Positions 6,483 through 8,198 of a DNA stretch of 8,198 bases are shown here, one piece after another. The notes under the pieces were generated by a model. That model was not told where the DNA came from. It worked only from the letters and a program-made list of their open reading frames with translations, and ran no database searches. The stretch's first letter is position 1; every line of letters starts with the position of its first letter. Origin of the DNA: Candidatus Omnitrophota bacterium (GTDB taxonomy: Bacteria; Omnitrophota; Gorgyraeia; Pluralincolimonadales; Pluralincolimonadaceae); contig JAQTVK010000033.1 of NCBI GenBank assembly GCA_028706795.1, forward strand, positions 1 to 8,198, in the 5' to 3' direction. The translations under genes were made by a program, and so were the position numbers.

Positions 6483-7531
6483 ACGAAGAGAAAGAGAAGG
6501 AGAAAGGGCCGTTGCGCGAGAAACTCGTCTTCAGCCAGGAGACCGAGGAAGATATAATATTAAATCTTTCCCTCCGACCGGCGAAGGTCTCGGAGTTTGT
6601 CGGGCAGAAGGCCGTCGTAGATAACCTGCTCATCGCCGTATCGGCCGCGAAGAAGAGGAAAGAACCGCTCGAGCATATCCTTTTCTCGGGGCCGCCGGGC
6701 CTGGGCAAGACGACGCTCGCCCATATAATAGCCGGCGAGATGGGGACGAAGATAACCGCTACCTCCGGTCCGGCTATCGCGAAGGCAGGTGACCTCATAG
6801 GCATCCTTACCAACCTCGGCGAAGGCGATATCCTTTTCATAGACGAGATCCACCGGCTATCGAAGATCGTGGAGGAATTCCTTTATCCGGCGATGGAGAA
6901 TTACCAGATAGACTTCGTCATCGACAAGGGCCCATACGCCAAGACGATAAAATTCAACCTGAAACCGTTCACGCTTATCGGCGCGACGACGCGCTCCGGG
7001 CTATTGAGCGCCCCGATGCGCGGAAGGTTCGGGATGCTTTACAGCCTCGATTTTTATGCCGCCGAGGAGCTGGTGCAGATAATCAAGCGCTCCGCGAAAA
7101 TACTCAAGATAGACCTTGATAAAGATTCGGCCGCAGAGATCGCGCGCCGGGCCCGCGGCACACCGCGCATAGCCAACAGGCTCCTGCGCAGGGTGAGGGA
7201 TTATGCCGAGGTAAAGAACGCGGGGAAGGTAGACAAAGAGATCGTTGACAAAGCGCTGGCGATGCTCGGCATCGACGCGATGGGCCTCGACGCGCTCGAC
7301 AGGAAAGTAATGAAAGCTATCATAGATACGTATAACGGCGGGCCGGTAGGCATAGAATCCCTTGCTGCGACATTGAACGAAGAGGCAGATACCATTTCTG
7401 ACGTAGTCGAGCCGTTCCTGTTAAAGATAGGGTTCCTGAAGCGCACGCCCCGCGGCAGGGAAGCCGCGAAGTCCGCATACGAGCATTTTAAAGTTCCCTC
7501 CAAAAAAGAATCCCAGAAGGAGTTGTTTTAA
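6479..7531 (+). CDS. ruvB: Holliday-junction branch-migration ATPase RuvB
   Basis: The 350-residue AAA+ motor forms hexameric rings that pump DNA through the RuvA-bound junction. Visible elements in order are a charged N-terminal leader (1-24), LRPAKVSEFVGQ (32-43), Walker A GPPGLGKTT (71-79), Walker B LFIDEIHRL (119-127), the sensor 1/arginine-finger region GATTRSGLLSAPMRGRFG (168-185), and sensor 2 RGTPRIANRLLRRVRDYA (226-243). A winged-helix domain runs from about 270 to 335, with DALDRKVM, GGPVGIESLAATL and RTPRGREA. The arginine-bearing segment reads RGRFG where RDRFG is usual. All catalytic motifs are intact. It starts within the ruvA stop codon (ATGA) and lacks a clear Shine-Dalgarno site, so it is probably translationally coupled. 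Confidence 0.98.
   Translation: MNEEKEKEKGPLREKLVFSQETEEDIILNLSLRPAKVSEFVGQKAVVDNLLIAVSAAKKRKEPLEHILFSGPPGLGKTTLAHIIAGEMGTKITATSGPAIAKAGDLIGILTNLGEGDILFIDEIHRLSKIVEEFLYPAMENYQIDFVIDKGPYAKTIKFNLKPFTLIGATTRSGLLSAPMRGRFGMLYSLDFYAAEELVQIIKRSAKILKIDLDKDSAAEIARRARGTPRIANRLLRRVRDYAEVKNAGKVDKEIVDKALAMLGIDAMGLDALDRKVMKAIIDTYNGGPVGIESLAATLNEEADTISDVVEPFLLKIGFLKRTPRGREAAKSAYEHFKVPSKKESQKELF
7517..7522 (+). promoter_or_regulatory. Possible ribosome binding site for the SpoIID-like gene
   Basis: AAGGAG lies in the last codons of ruvB, 15 bases before the ATG at 7538. The spacing is longer than ideal, so re-initiation after ruvB may help. No closer purine-rich site is present. Confidence 0.45.
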
Positions 7532-7537
7532 CCGGTC

Positions 7538-8198
7538 ATGCGAACCCGCCTCCGTTTCCTTATGATCTTCGCGGCGATATCGGCAATTATCACACCTGCG
7601 GTTTACTGCGCACAGGATCTTGCCGCCGCGCGCGAACCGGTCCGCGTCCGCGTCGCGGTAGTTAAGAACGCAGATTCGGCAAAGATCTTCATCGCCGGGA
7701 ATTTCAAGATATTAAATCATCTTTCCAAAAGCGTCCTCCTGGAGGAGAAGTACCTGCCCGAGACCGGTTTGACGGCGACCGATACGGGATTCGGGTTTGA
7801 CGGGAAAGAGATCAGCGCCAACGCTATCTCGGTCGAGCCGATAGGCGGCTCGCGGGTCTATATTAACGGGCGCATATTCAGGGGCGAAATAAGGGTATTT
7901 AAGGACGGCAGGAAACTGACCGTCGTAAACGCGGTCGCCCTTGAGGAATATCTTTACGGCGTAATGCGCAACGAAGTCTCGACGTGGTGGCCGATGGAGG
8001 CGCTAAAGGCCCAGGCGATAGCGGCAAGGACTTACGCGTTGAACCAGATAAAAGAATCGAAGGCGAAGGATTACGACGTCACGGCGGATGTGAGTTCCCA
8101 GGTCTACGGCGGGATCTTTTCCGAGAAATGGCGGACCAACAGGGCCGTTGATGATACCAGGGATAAAGTCCTGACGTATAACGGGGCCATATTCCCGG
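7538..8198 (+). CDS. SpoIID/LytB-domain exported protein (3' end outside window)
   Basis: The frame from ATG 7538 stays open to the window edge (220 residues plus one base). The N-terminus MRTRLR followed by a hydrophobic stretch (about 8-24) is a signal peptide or membrane anchor. Cys24 lacks a good lipobox because Tyr precedes it. Residues 35-125 match the beta-rich lead of the family. From about 128 the SpoIID core is clear: NAVALEEYLYGVMRNEVS, WWPMEALKAQAIAARTYAL and SSQVYGGIFSE, then an NRAV..T..KVLTYNG stretch. Glu146 in RNEVS corresponds to the catalytic glutamate of SpoIID lytic transglycosylases (usually AEM or SEM), which cleave stem-peptide-free glycan strands. In spore formers SpoIID drives engulfment; non-sporulating bacteria carry relatives of unclear cell-wall role. 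The start is 6 bases after the ruvB stop, so it is likely in the same operon. An ATG at 7562 is less likely because it removes the basic leader. Confidence 0.88.
   Translation, partial: MRTRLRFLMIFAAISAIITPAVYCAQDLAAAREPVRVRVAVVKNADSAKIFIAGNFKILNHLSKSVLLEEKYLPETGLTATDTGFGFDGKEISANAISVEPIGGSRVYINGRIFRGEIRVFKDGRKLTVVNAVALEEYLYGVMRNEVSTWWPMEALKAQAIAARTYALNQIKESKAKDYDVTADVSSQVYGGIFSEKWRTNRAVDDTRDKVLTYNGAIFP

Noticed and set aside
6199..6840. Long open frame on the - strand (213 codons)
   Set aside because: It lies antisense to ruvA and ruvB, whose products are clearly recognised. Its translation is Ser/Arg/Pro-rich with no family resemblance, as expected of a shadow frame.
7538..7613. Lipoprotein signal at Cys24 of the SpoIID-like protein
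   Set aside because: The residues before Cys (A-V-Y) do not fit a lipobox, which needs a small residue just before the Cys.

Overview
This is a gene-dense bacterial chromosomal segment with every recognisable gene on the + strand. It holds no RNA gene, mobile element or CRISPR array that I can see. Base composition is moderately GC-rich. Isoleucine is often ATA and arginine often AGG, throughout all genes, so nothing looks recently acquired. The lineage is an inference. The codon habits, an EF-G-like paralogue, divergent Ruv proteins, a secreted Trp/Tyr-rich protein and a yebC-ruvC-ruvA-ruvB-spoIID order would fit an uncultured candidate phylum such as Omnitrophota, but no marker here proves it.

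Left region (1-2396): the 3' part of a large secreted or surface protein with calcium-loop-like motifs overlaps by four bases (ATGA) with a gene for an exported protein of unknown function. The latter has a small beta-rich N-terminal domain, a probable beta-sandwich and a helical C-terminus. These two are the least understood genes of the window and are probably co-transcribed.

Middle (2397-4502): a near-consensus sigma70-type promoter (TTGACA, 17 bp, TATATT) lies so close to the next start codon that the mRNA is predicted to be leaderless. It drives a paralogue of elongation factor G of the EF-G-like/EF-G2 type. This protein has Tyr where translational GTPases carry the catalytic His, and a His-rich C-terminal tail.

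Right region (4503-8198): after a 104-base gap with a second strong promoter (TTTACA, 18 bp, extended TGGTATAAT) and a good Shine-Dalgarno site comes a compact operon. Its genes are yebC (YebC/PmpR/TACO1 family), ruvC (Holliday-junction resolvase), ruvA and ruvB (branch-migration complex), then a SpoIID/LytB-domain gene cut by the window edge. The first three junctions are all ATGA overlaps, and the last gap is 6 bases. Together ruvCAB encode the whole RuvABC Holliday-junction processing machine. YebC acts on translation or transcription, and the SpoIID-like protein is expected to act on peptidoglycan outside the cytoplasmic membrane.

No convincing Rho-independent terminator was found in either intergenic gap. 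Every stretch over 300 bases is coding.
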